From the NCBI GenBank assembly GCA_022605955.1, contig JAKCOZ010000005.1, positions 49,601,762 through 49,665,761 on the forward strand: a stretch of 64,000 nucleotides of DNA, given 5' to 3'. Positions 1-11,752 of this stretch are shown piece after piece. Numbering within the stretch: the first letter of the stretch is position 1; the number at the start of each line of letters is the position of its first letter. The position numbers and the translations under genes are program-made. The DNA is from Rallus limicola. Lineage: Eukaryota; Chordata; Aves; Gruiformes; Rallidae. A model generated the notes under the pieces. That model was not told where the DNA came from and did not search any database. It was given only the letters and a program-made list of their open reading frames with translations.

Positions 1-3000
1 GTAGATGGAACTGGCTCAGCATCCAGCAGTAAAAATTTCTGTAGTCCTTCACAATGTGAAAACATCGTAGAAATAAAAACCAATGTCAAAAGCTGGTAGA
101 TCTAAAGCCACAGACTGCAGTGTTAAAATGAAGCTATTATTTATTTTCTCCTCCATTGCATACTCAAATTTCAATGAAAAACTTGCATGTTGCCATAATA
201 AGACTGGTGAGCAGGTTAAGAAAGCAATAACTGTGTGTGAACTCTATGACACAGGACCATGTGTCCCTGTAGAGAACTACATCAGGAGCCCTGCCCGGCC
301 GACTGCTGCTGTTTTGGTAAGGTAACAGACAACCATTGATATGACAGCATGGTATGTTAAAGATAATTTAGCTCTGTAATTAAGGAGATATTAAGTGCAT
401 AATCACATTTATTCATTTAGTTAAGTTTGGCAAGTTTGTCCTATGATGTTAGATATCAATTGCTAAAGATACACATTTACATTTAATAAGTGTAATTTCT
501 GACTTGCCTTATTTTTTTATTTACCAAGTGAACACCTAGAGAGCCCTTATAAATGGATTAAGTGGGAGTATAAGCTTAATGCATTACAAGAGCATAATTG
601 TTCTTTTATTGCTCATTAAATTTTGAGTTAATTATATGGCAACCAGGTTTATGTTTTATTATTTCAAACCTTAATCCGTGGGCTCTTAGATGTAGTCTGG
701 GGGAAGGAAAACAATTTCCAAATGTACTGTATAAATCCTATTTAATATATATTATTTAAGAAACCCCAGAATTCTGTATTTAAGAAGAGGCAGTCACCCA
801 CTGCCAGGGTCCTCCATCTAGAGTTGAACAGCAGAGTTCACCTGATTGCTCCTGCTGACTGCATGATGCTTTGAACCTGCCTTTCCATTCCTTGAGAGAT
901 GCTGGGCTGTCTTATTGCAGGAGATTTTCCTTTCTCAGGGATATGGCTATGTTTTGTTCCCTTTCCATACAAGTTTTTTTACATTTTGATACTTTTTCCT
1001 TTATTCTTTTTTTTCCCTGTCCTCTGAACAGCTAAAATAATCAATTTTCCTTCCTGTAGGGAGTAGTCTGACTTGGGTGAACTCCTCTTGTCTGAATTGC
1101 TATTGGAAAGTTCAGGTTATGGTCTAAAGTATTATCAAAAGTCACTGAAAAAAGAGACCAAAATCCAGAAAGATCTTTTTTCCTGATGATCTCTGGCATC
1201 TCTTTTAGCATAGAATCTCCTCTCTTTTTATATATATTAGAAACTCAGAGGTAGCCAAGTTGTGTTAGATGGTTTAAGACAGTCAAAGTTAAATGGAGAG
1301 CAATTTTCTTTGCAGACTACTGGTGCCGAGATATGAGGATGGAAGAGAGAGGAAAAGAGGATCAGGGCTGTCCCAAGAAAAATTGAGTGAGATCCTAGTA
1401 TCTACTCAGGAGCTCCCTTCTTAATTAATTCTTTTCCATTGATTTAATTAAGGTTTATATCAGGCTATTATGTGTTTCATTTGCTCCAGGTTTCCTAAAA
1501 CCATGTCTGCTGGATATGGAACACGGACTTTGTAACCATATTTCACCATTTTGAAATCCTGGGCTTGGAAATGCTATAAGGTGTATGAAACAGTCAAGTA
1601 GCTCTGGAAGTCTGTAGTAATAAAAGCTCTGCAGAAATTTAAAGAATATCCTTAATGAAAAAGTGGGTTTCTAATATCCACATAAACACATTTGTGGTTT
1701 CCTTCATATAGCTGGAAAAGAAAGCACCCGTGTTTAGAAAGAAACATCTTCCCATGTGACTCATTAAGGAAATTATTCAGGTGTATGCAGTTTCATGACA
1801 TTCCATGGGGATGCATTTTATGGGATAAGTATCTGGAAAGATTTATTTCTAGTTTAGAAGTCACTAAATGTGCAAGACTAAATTCCACTTTTGTCGCATC
1901 TATCAAATCTCTGATTTCTAAATGTAACCTACTGCCCTTTGGAAACCTCTTATACTCATTTTAGACAGGAATCTTTTTGGTTGAACACGTAATAAACACA
2001 GCAGCCTGAGCTTCAATAGTTCAAGAACCACTTTACCAGATGCTGTACATAGCTGGCATTACACAGGGAGATGTTCTAAAAAGAAAACTATAAAATCCCT
2101 TCTAACTATAAAATGGCATGTGACTCCTGAAAGAATCTTAGTGATGCAGAGCACACAGAGTGCCACACATGTAAGCTTTTGTTGGATGAACCTCCAATCC
2201 AGAAATTAATGTTATCTGATTAGGTGTGAACAGAGTTGTCAATGAAGCAGAAAACAGGACACAGCTGATAAAACAGTGAAGTTAAATAAAGATAAGGCAA
2301 CTTTGTTGCAAAGCCAAAAAATTCCATTTGAATGATTCTGGCGTAGTAATTTTAATCCTGCTAAACTTAATCTCATGGAAATGTAACCAGAATGATTTTT
2401 CCTGCCTCCAACTGACCTCCCTTTTGTTTTGTAAACTATGTAGGATTTTAGTAGGTGCCATGGAAATAATCTCTTTAAAGTTAAAACCACATATTTATTA
2501 TTGTGCTTGGGATTCAAAGACTTTGACGTTTCAAAATGTTGGTTTAAAATCAATATAAAAAGACAGTGGTTTTGACCTCCATTCTAGCAGGAACTTCCAC
2601 CAAAGCCAGTGCTCATCTTTGCATCAGTTTCCAGGATCAGACCTAAGTTTCCATTCCACAAATGCATCCCAAATAACCATTTTGTATGGAATAATTTTAA
2701 GGAGTCACAGATTCATTTGCAACCTGCACCATAAAAGAGAATGCTTGTAGAATGAACAAAGACCCCGGAGCAAGGTCATGGTTGATATAAATTTCTGTAA
2801 TAGCATGTATTTATGTCAATTTGTATCAACTGAGAACACTATCATCCCTTTCCTCAGGAAGACAAGGTTATGCTTGTCAGTAGAGAAAAGTGGTTGCATC
2901 AGTAAGCTTTATGGCGTTGGCTACATCTTGCACCTCAGGTATCACAAGAGTGACAGCTAGGTATCTGTGACTTGACCATTGACTTCTTACCTAAGGAAGT

Positions 3001-4491
3001 TCAAAAAGTCTCCTGCAAGTCTGCAACAGGCCAGCATGCTTTCACTCTTGCCAGAGATGACTTCACTCTAGTAACTTCCCATCTCTTTCGATGCCCAGAG
3101 CCTTGAAAATATTCTGGCAGAGACAGCAAAAATGAATGACCTTTCCTGCATCATCCTTTGTGGAATGCTCAGAATAGTACAATGGTCACTACTGCTGTTA
3201 ATGCCTTAATCACACCTTTGACTGCAAAGGAAACTTGCCCTCCCTGTGCTAAGTGTCACCGCACTGTAGCCTTTCCATTTTAGCCTGGCTCAGTTCACTC
3301 AGTGAATTCTGTTTCTTCAGCCAGGTATCAAAGACTGCACCCACACCGCCCGCCAAAACACACCCCCTCTTCTTCTCCTTCCAGCTCCCATGACCACATT
3401 GATGGACTCTGGCTCTATTGGAAATGATATCCTGGATAACTTTCCTGCCTTCTTCCAGTTTCCTAGGGAGAACAACAACAAAAGTCTTCCAAGGATATGT
3501 ACAGTTAATAATTTCTTTTTTCCTTGAGCCTTGCTGTTTAATTTTATATTAATTACTTGAAATTAAATGGGGAAATGGACAGAAAAAGCTACAGTGATTC
3601 TGATCTTCAAACTAATACTGTAATAATAAATATAGAAATGGCACCAAGGGACCACACAAATGGAAAAGTGAAGAAGCATCTCAAGTAGATCATCCAGTTG
3701 TCATGCAGATGAATGTTGCTGGTGGCTTGCAGACCACTTCTGTGTTCATGTTTATGGAAGACCTAGATTTAAATCTCCAGAAAATCTCTGGGTTAAAATA
3801 TTTCCATAAGATCCTTGTGAATGTAAGTTAGATAGAATGGATGAGATACTGGCAAGAATCTGGATTACAGTATTTGTACACCCTGCTCTTTGCAATTGTA
3901 CCAAGGCAATGTTAAATTAATTAATTTTTAACCTAAATCTTATTGCTGATTTTAGTGTACTACAGGGTCTGGGGTTCTGAGCTGTGTTTTCAAGTTCTTC
4001 CCTAGACGTAGTCTTTCAGCTTAGGTCTTAACTAGTACACAAGGATAAACAGAGGTCAGCTGGCAAACAGATTAGTGTCAACAGTATTATCTCTTGACAA
4101 AATGGTGACCCCTTTGGCCAACTGAAGTTTGCATGACATGATTGGGTCATTCTCAACTAAATTATCTGTGACTGGAAATAAGACAGTCCATATGACACCG
4201 ACATTGTGTGGTCACAGCTCAAGACATTTTGGGTGAGAAAAAGAAATGAATTTATTGAAAAGTGATAGGGAAATTACATTTAAAATTCAATACATAAATA
4301 TTCAGTTTAAATTGAAGGAATGATCTGTCTGGCTGAAGCTGCTGTTGTTAGATCAGGAACATTATTTGCATTCTTTATTTTGCTGATGGTGTTAAGCTCA
4401 GAAAGAATGGACTGCAATATTGAACTGATAAAAATGCTTGGTATAAAATGGAGAAATTTTCACAGTGACCGGTCAGCTGCTGACTAAAAAT
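1..4491. other. Non-coding DNA, no gene recognised
   Basis: Open frames here are all under about 105 codons, on both strands, and none resembles a known protein or shows convincing splice-site pairs. The DNA is AT-rich and mostly unique in appearance. Two TTAATTAA octamers lie 15 bases apart at 1421-1428 and 1444-1451. The 380-700 stretch is AT-rich with homeodomain-like cores and could be a conserved element, but nothing in the sequence proves it. Confidence 0.6.
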
Positions 4492-4570
4492 TACTTAGAG
4501 CAGCTCCCACTACGGACCACAAGATACCTTGTTCTGGTAGCATGTGGTATGTGGTGGGAGCTGCTCAGTA
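4492..4570. repeat. Long imperfect hairpin (miRNA-precursor-like or foldback element)
   Basis: A 13-bp perfect inverted repeat (GAGCAGCTCCCAC at 4498-4510, its reverse complement at 4554-4566) is extended inwards by T-G, A-T and C-G pairs, then ACCAC/GTGGT (4516-4520 with 4544-4548), then TACC/GGTA (4525-4528 with 4536-4539) around a 7-nt loop. Outside, TACT/AGTA pairs across a 2-nt bulge. The total is about 79 nt, the size of a pre-miRNA stem-loop, with small symmetric internal loops. A short foldback transposon remnant is the alternative. Two further small palindromes lie just upstream, at 4466-4475 and 4472-4484. I do not recognise the sequence as a known miRNA. Confidence 0.55.
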
Positions 4571-7364
4571 CGTCACTAAATGTACACGAAACTGATAATG
4601 TGTTGCTTACTTCCATCTTATTTTCCCTGTTACCTGACCACCACCATCTATCCCACTCTTTCTCTGCCCCTGCCATTTGCTAAGTGGATTTCTAGCTGTG
4701 ATTACCACCTGTAAAACAATAAATTTACAATTTTTGTTTGCCAAATTTTTCATATGCTCACTAGCAATGTTGTGAGATCTACTTGCTTCTCTCTAGGTTT
4801 TGTTAATATGGCCACCTTTAGTAACAAGGACCTGCTATGCAGAGAAAGGAGCCATACTATATCAGTCTGTAATGAGCTATAAGCACATGATATATTCAGA
4901 TCTAATATACGATCAGAGAAAAGAGTTGGAAAAGTGAAGGATGATTTCTAAGTCCCTGATCTCTATAGCTCCGCCTGATCCCCCAATATTCTTTCTTGAT
5001 TTAGTCATTAGTGTGCTGCCTGTCACGGATTTAATCTGTACATACCAGTCCTGGGCATGGATAGAGCAGGGATCAGAGACATTATTGACTTTTGGATGGA
5101 TGGTGTCATCCTTTTTTTGTTACTTTGTGAACTATGCCATGCCGCTCACTTTCAGCCATCTGTGCAATGCCTGGAATTTGGGAGTAGGTTTTCTATTTGG
5201 AAGGACAGAAAGAGGCCAAGAGCAGTGAGGATGAGGAAGCTGGGATGAGAGTGTCATTGGAGCAAGCCTGGGGTGAAGGAGCCTGGTGTCTGTGCTTGGT
5301 GCAGGTTGGGGTAAGCAGTGAGTCAATGCAAGGAGGAAAATACCCAGTACTGGTAGCACAGTCTGCATTTTTTTTGCAACAGTCTGGTAATTTAACAGGG
5401 CAGTTTGTGTATTTTATGTGATATTAGGTATAAGCAGAAGGAGAGTTCGGTGTTTAAAAAGCTGTTGCTATTGTGCAGTGGGTTGCTCCATTGTGACCAA
5501 ACACAGAACTAGTGAAAACTGAATTGGTGATGAATCCAACTTGAATTCCTCTCCTTTTCCTCATCTTACCAACGTGTGGCTTGAAGGCAAAAGTAATACA
5601 ACATCCTGAAGTGAAAACGAATAACTGAAAATAGCTGTGCAACAGGGAACAGGAACTGAAAGGTGTTCTGTTTTATTAGATATTAAATCAAGTTGTCCAT
5701 ACAGTAGGGAAATCATTATGGCAAGTGAGTTTGGTTTTTTGCTAATGGATTAGAATGGCTTATCCACCAAAACAATATATTTTGTTAAATAAAACATCAC
5801 TGTGACAAAAATTCATGAACAAAGAACTAGGCAGCTGTATTCAAACAGCTTCATGAAGGTAACAGAGGCAGCATGAATTCAGAAGACAGATCTTTGGCTG
5901 GTGCAGTTCTTCCAAGGAAAGCATTAGGGCAGCTGATTGGGCGCTGACTGAGCTGAGGTGTAGCTAACAGAATAACTAACTGATGTGGAAAACTGGTGGA
6001 CTTCACATGAAGAAGAAATTGCTGAATATGATTAATAGCAATGTGAGAAGCAAACAAAAGTTACAGACAGCTCAGTGGAGGAGCTATATGAGCTATAGCT
6101 CATATTAAGGATTTAAGGGGAAGCTGTATAAGAAACAGCTGAACTTCACCCCAAAAAAATGGAATACTGGAGATTTTGGAGTGAGACAAATCTTGCAAAT
6201 CCAGCTGCACCTGGGTGACAAGTAAAGGCATATCAGAGGTACTAAAGTTGCATAGCAAAACTGAATCCAAACTAGAAGTAGTACTTACGGGTGGGTCATT
6301 TATGTGGGATATGACTGGGGTGGAGAAAGGGAGGCGTCAATAGCTGCTAAAAGAAAACATATATGTGCAAAATCAAAACCATCAAAGATTTAATTTGGGA
6401 TTTTACATTAATGCCACATTGATGTTATGTCACTTAATCAGACTTTACCTTCTGAAAGTGGTTGAAAACTTTCCAGTGTGCTTCAGGGAACCGAATTACA
6501 GGTTGGGTAAGCAGACAGAAACACTTTATGAAATAGAGCTCCTGAAAGGAAAAGGAATGTTGAGGAAGAGAACAAAGGGAAGTGTGTGCAGGCAAGATTG
6601 TAGAAATAAACTCTGTGGGAGGAAATGAGGCTAAGCTAGAGAACTTAATTTAGGCATGTGCTTAAATACCTTGTTTAATTGTACAGGACAAAGTCCAGGA
6701 AAATATTAAAACATTTCAGTAACACATACGCTTTCATTTATCTCCTGACTATCTGTCTTCTTCTATCTTTAGGTTTCCTTCATCTTCTGTAAAAGGCTCA
6801 ACCTAAATGTCACATCTCCCTTCCCAAGCATTTTAATTGTCTAAACAGATTCTGATGTTGGAGGCTGCATGTGGCCAAATATGCCTTTTCAAAATGCAGA
6901 TTACTAGAGTAAGAGTTGGGGTAAAGGACAGGAAGTAAAATGTTGAAGTGTTGACACATAGCTTATGATGGATTTTCTTTCTAAGAAACTAAAAGAGCTT
7001 AATTGTAAAGTTAAAGTGTCACAACATAACATGCCATTTGATGAAAATGAAAAATGTCTGAGTTTGTGTGTTCAGGCAGCTCATGAACATATCTAGATGG
7101 AATATGTATGAAATTCATATTTTTATTAAAAGAAGCTGTAAATATAGATGGACATTTTAGATTAATGATCACATTCCATCTGATTATAAGAAGCAGCTGC
7201 CTCACTTGAAGCTCTTATCATGTCACAACTCATAACTAAAAACTCTGGGTCTATAAGACTTTCAAATTGCTAGAAGCTAATTCAGTACACATTACTCTTT
7301 TTTCCTCTGAAATAAAATTAAGAATCCTCTCCATCATAGAGTTAACAGTTTTGAGTTAACAGGT
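4571..7364. other. Non-coding DNA, no gene recognised
   Basis: Reading frames are short, mutually overlapping and of unremarkable composition. The only structured item I see is the 20-bp palindrome at 6086-6105. No repeat family is recognised. Confidence 0.6.
6086..6105. repeat. 20-bp perfect palindrome
   Basis: ATATGAGCTATAGCTCATAT reads the same on both strands. GAGCTATA is also partly duplicated immediately upstream (6081-6088). A perfect 20-bp palindrome is expected less than once by chance in a window of this size. No function is evident; it could be a dimeric protein-binding site or a chance event. Confidence 0.9.
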
Positions 7365-8042
7365 TTGCGTTTTGGCTACACATACAGACTGGGGGATGAG
7401 ATGCTGGAGGCCAGCCATACTGAGAAGGATTTGGGGGTCTTGGTTGACAGCACATTGACTATAAGCCAGCAGTGTGCCCAGGCAGCCAGGACGGCCAACC
7501 GTATCCTGGGGTGCATCAAGCACTGCACAGCCATCTGGTCCAGGGAGGGGATTATCCCACTCTGCACTGTGCTGGTGTGGCCTCACCTCAAGCACTGGGT
7601 GCAGTTTTGGGTGCCACAGTACATGACAGGCATAAAACTGTTGGAGAGTGTCCAGAGGAGGGCAATGAGGATGCTGAAGGGTCTGGAGGGGAAAACTTAT
7701 GAGAAGAGGCTGGAGTCCTTTGATTTCTTCAGCATGGAGAAAAGGAGGCTGAGGGGAGACCTCACCAAGGTCAGAAGCAAAGGGGCAGGTGCCGATCTCC
7801 TCTCTTTGGTGACCTGTGATAGAACCTGAGAGAACAATATGAAGCTGCAACAGGGGAGGTTTAGGTCAGCTATTAAAAAGTGGTTCTCTACTGAGAGGGT
7901 TGTCAGGCACTGGAACAGGCTCCCCAGGGAAGTGGCCACAGCACCAAGCTTGGCTGAGTTCAAGAAAAGTCTGGATGATGCACTCAGTTCCCATGCTCTG
8001 ACCCGGCTGGCCCTGTGTGGAGTCAGGAGTTGGACTCCATGA
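7365..8042 (+). pseudogene. CR1 ORF2 C-terminal remnant (reverse-transcriptase tail)
   Basis: The translation contains the CR1 signatures [29 protein letters not shown] and [11 protein letters not shown], then after an in-frame TGA (7827-7829) continues in the same frame with KLQQGRFRSAIKKWF and WNRLPREV. The region lies downstream of the catalytic palm motifs, which are missing through 5' truncation. A stretch between RGDLTK and the CDRT motif looks shortened relative to other copies. The remnant cannot encode a working enzyme. Similarity to the second copy at 39.8 kb is clear (LGVLVD, SQQCA, ILGCI, RLPREV). Confidence 0.9.
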
Positions 8043-8095
8043 TCCTTATGGGTCTCTTCCAACTCAGGATATTCTATGATTCTATAAGTCTATGA
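7365..8095 (+). mobile_element. CR1 non-LTR retrotransposon, 5'-truncated
   Basis: The 3' part of a CR1 LINE: the C-terminal end of the reverse-transcriptase ORF followed by a short 3' UTR ending in ATTCTATGATTCTAT-type 8-mer repeats (about 8071-8095), the hallmark of avian CR1 instead of a poly(A) tail. The 5' truncation at roughly 7365 is typical of target-primed reverse transcription. The copy is about 730 bp and inactive. Confidence 0.93.
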
Positions 8096-10248
8096 GTTTC
8101 TGGGATTGCCATCAGCAAAGATTTAAAACTCAGGTCAGAGTAACTGGTGATCACAAAGCATTTAAACTGCACTTTTCATGAGAAACTAAGGATAGAAATC
8201 CTCTTCACATTGCATATGGAAAGTCTACTTACACTGTTTGACTGTCTTACACTTTCAATTGGGTGCACTAGTCATCTTTTCTGATACAAAGCTCTCCGGC
8301 AGAGTGGCCATGTGCTGTTAAGCAATCATGTTCCTTTAACATGAAACAATCCCTGCTCTTCCTTTATTAAGTGCTCTGGGGAGGAAAGTGTTACGCACAA
8401 CGGAGGTATCATTGTGATTACTATCTTCAGTTTTGTGCTTGTCTTGCATATAGACTGGGTTAGTTCAAAGCTGGGAATTACATTAGCCAGGTAGCACCGC
8501 CGAGCAGTTCTGCTACTATTGCACTTCTGCCCAAGAAGCAAAGCACATGAAGCAAAGCTCATCATGAGTGCACCATCATGTGTCTGGTATCTCCCCACTG
8601 ACATGCTGACACATCAAAAACTGTCTGTCTGTGCTCTATGACTGCATAGACGCTACACATGAAATATTTGATTTGATCTAACAGGCAATTGTATGTATCG
8701 ACAGGTAAAACACATATACCCTCCTGAGACATCCCTGTGCTTTGCTTTGAACTCTTTCAAGTCACCATTTATTGAGATAGTTTGATCTAAACCTTTGCCT
8801 TTTGTATATTTTCTGGTATCCCTTATGTTTTTATAATTCTTCATTAAAAACATATCTGTGTGGATTGGTCATTGCCTCTTCTATGTGTCTTTTATCTGTT
8901 TATATATCTGAACATACTGGTGTATTTGCACTACAAAAAGCAATGCAAATTGGTAAGTTATCAATCACAGTCTCATTAAATAAGTGGCATATAAATATCT
9001 GAGGCAAGCCCGTTTCATCCCCACACATAGAGATCTTTTGTCTGCAGCATTTCACCAACAGGATCTAATTGTGGAAATTTTCTCTTGACCATTCAGTGGT
9101 GAGAGAGCTGACATATCGCATCAGTTGTTAAATACAAGGAACCCAAATTTCAGATTTCCTTATTCCTAACACAGCCTTCTCCAAAACTTCCATATGTAGA
9201 CAGCTGCCTGAAAGCCCACATACAGTACTGGGGTAAAATGTTGGCACTAAGAGATAAGTGGGAAAAAATAATGTTGTCCAGACATGATTAAACATCCATG
9301 ACAGGTGACATAACAGTATCTCATTTAGGATGTGGTTCTTTTCTATTGTTGTATCTGTCTGAAGAGCTAATATTTAACAAGCAGGTCTTGCCATCCATTT
9401 TGCCCTATCCCACTGATTATTGCCTTCATTATTTTATGAGATGAGCAATTTTTTCCTCAGCTTCTCTTTCATTCAAAAGGTTGATTGGTCTTGTGGAGTA
9501 CAGTCATTGCAAATAATTGTGTAGATTCAACTCTTTCTGTGCAAGGCTGGATGATGTAGCCTTAGCTGCAAGTTACAGACACTGTCTTATTCATTTTTCT
9601 GTTTAATATATTCACCATGCTTCTGTATTTTAAGCTGAAGGGCACCTTGTCTTGGAACTCTCAGATGAAAACTAGAATGCATGTAAGCAAACATAAAGCC
9701 AAAGATACAGTTTCATAATTTCAACTCCAAGATATTTTAAATTGAAGAAAGGACTGGCACACCCATGTTATGGTAAACATGCTAATTGCAGGCAGTACTT
9801 ACTCCTTGGACTTCCACATACACATCAAATGGTCTTTCTTGATCAAGCCTTGTCGTATTTGGTCACTCAATATTTATTTTTATCTTGCTGAAGGACCACT
9901 TACAGAAACAATAGATTTATCTGTGATTCAATAGAGTTCAGCAAAACAATATGAATTATCAAAGTCCTTCATGACAAAACTCTTGAGGGACTCCACACTT
10001 CCAGTACAGCTGATGTCAGTGTTTACTTTATCATCATACGTACTACTAATTTTCCCCTTCAAATGACAAAAAATAATGGTTTGGAAAACAGTATTTGATT
10101 AACATTTAATCAAAGAATTTTATCTGCATTTCTTCATGGACATTTATAGATACTGCATATCCAAATGATTTGTACAAAAACAGGTTAGAAAAAAATATCA
10201 GTTTGCACTGTTATTATTCCTTCTACAACAAAGATGACTTGCATATCT

Positions 10249-10297
10249 TTTTCCTTGCCTTGCCTTGCCTTCCCTTCCTTTCCCTTCCTTTCCTCCA
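10249..10297. repeat. Polypyrimidine microsatellite (CCTTG/CCCTT)n
   Basis: A run of CCTTG units grades into TCCCT/TCCTT units, with no purines on this strand except isolated G. It is a simple-sequence repeat. Confidence 0.9.
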
Positions 10298-11082
10298 GGA
10301 AATCCATGCCCCCCACAGCTCATTTTGCCTTCTGCTGAGGATGAGGTACCAGGCTGCCCCCTTGGGTTCCTACACAGTAGATATCATGACAGCAAATGAC
10401 AAGGCTTTAGCATCACCATGCAGAAATGGGACCAGCTGATGGCCACAGACCATCTCACAGAAATGGTGGATAAATAACACGGGTTCATTTGTTCAGTGAA
10501 GAACTTGTGCAGGTGCATCCTTGATATAACAGCTGGTGCACAGGTATGAATTTCTCTGGACTGAAATATCCAACTGATCACTCAAATGTAAGTGATGGGG
10601 TAAATCTGGCACAGACACTTCAAGTGTGACATCCTCCTCACAAATTTGCAGGTTTGGCCAGAGGTCTAAGGTGGCTATGAGCCCCTCCCTGTCACTGCCT
10701 CTGCCTAATGCTGGATGAACACCCCATGCCTCCCCTTCCTCTGGCAACCCACTCCTCCTTCACATCCCAGCCCCTCACTCCACCAGTGGTGGGATTCAGC
10801 CCAGCTCACTGTATTTTTGCACTGTGACTTTTTCCTCTCCTATGGATGACCCATTTAAGAACCAGGTAGGATTTGGCCCTGAACTTCACATCCTAATTTG
10901 CAAGGAACAAATATTTGTTCTTCCTCACTACCTGAAATATTCAGCAAGCAACTGTATAATATTCATCTTAAAACTAATCTCCTGATCATCCTTCAGATTA
11001 ACATCTTCATACCTTTTTTTTTTTTAATAAATTCAGGATGGTTTGAAGTAAGGTTATCTTTTGCACTCTGAAATCAATTAAG

Positions 11083-11147
11083 GAAAAAAAAACCCAACAA
11101 AACAACCACAAAATAAAGCAAAGCAAAGCAAAACAAAACAAAACAAC
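11083..11147. repeat. A-rich simple repeat (AAAAC/AAAGC)n
   Basis: A tract of A runs interrupted by C and GC, with tandem AAAGC then AAAAC units. It may be an old poly(A)-like tail or simple sequence; no element body is recognised next to it. Confidence 0.8.
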
Positions 11148-11669
11148 CAAAATCCATTATTAATATTCCAAGCCATCCATTTTATGGTTAGGAAAAGCCT
11201 CTGTGCACAAATTCATGCTCACAGTGTCCCAGGAAGCATTGTGTTCAGCTTGCTAGAGGCCTGTGTATAGATCATATTTCTCTCCAAAAGCAAAGAGTGA
11301 TTTTATTTTTCTTAGGCATTGTTAAGGAGTATTTATTGTTCTCCTGGAGAAAGGGGGTACATAAAAAGAGGATTCTGGAAAAACCCTGGCATCGTTAAAC
11401 TAATGCTGCTGTGCATTACAATGAAATGCTGTACTTGTGAAAGTATGTGACATTCAATATCCAGCAAATTCATTGTTATTACTGTACATTGAATGTCAAA
11501 TGAATTCATAACAGTGGTATATTGAAGGTAAAATATTATCCTGGATTCAAACGACACAGTTCCATTGAAAACTCACACCAGCCATTAGGGCAGTGGATGG
11601 CACTTTCAGAGCTCCGCAGACGGGATTTTTTAGCGCTCATGTTAGCTCACTTATAAAAACAAATGGCCC

Positions 11670-11752
11670 AGGACTGGAATCGTGATCCAAAGCCGCATGA
11701 GGTCAGTGTGGGTTTTTCCTTTGACATCAATGGGCTGAGGATCGAGCCCCGA
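11670..11752. repeat. Ancient foldback (MITE-like) repeat, degenerate
   Basis: Two imperfect inverted arms, GATCCAAAGCCGCATGAGGTC (11684-11704) and GACATCAATGGGCTGAGGATC (11723-11743), match in about 15 of 21 positions. The wording around them (GATCCAAAGCC, TCAATGGGCT, GGATC-AGCCC) resembles a foldback repeat that I recall as common in reptile and bird genomes. The family name is not certain, and a coincidence in a conserved element remains possible. Confidence 0.4.

Larger units (their letters stand above)
8096..11669. other. Non-coding DNA, no gene recognised
   Basis: There are no recognisable exons. The region holds a CCTTG/CCCTT-rich polypyrimidine tract (10249-10297) and an A-rich AAAAC/AAAGC simple repeat (about 11083-11147). 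Frames on both strands stay below about 95 codons. Confidence 0.6.

Noticed and set aside
7356..7850. Minus-strand 164-codon frame
   Set aside because: Shadow of the plus-strand CR1 coding region.
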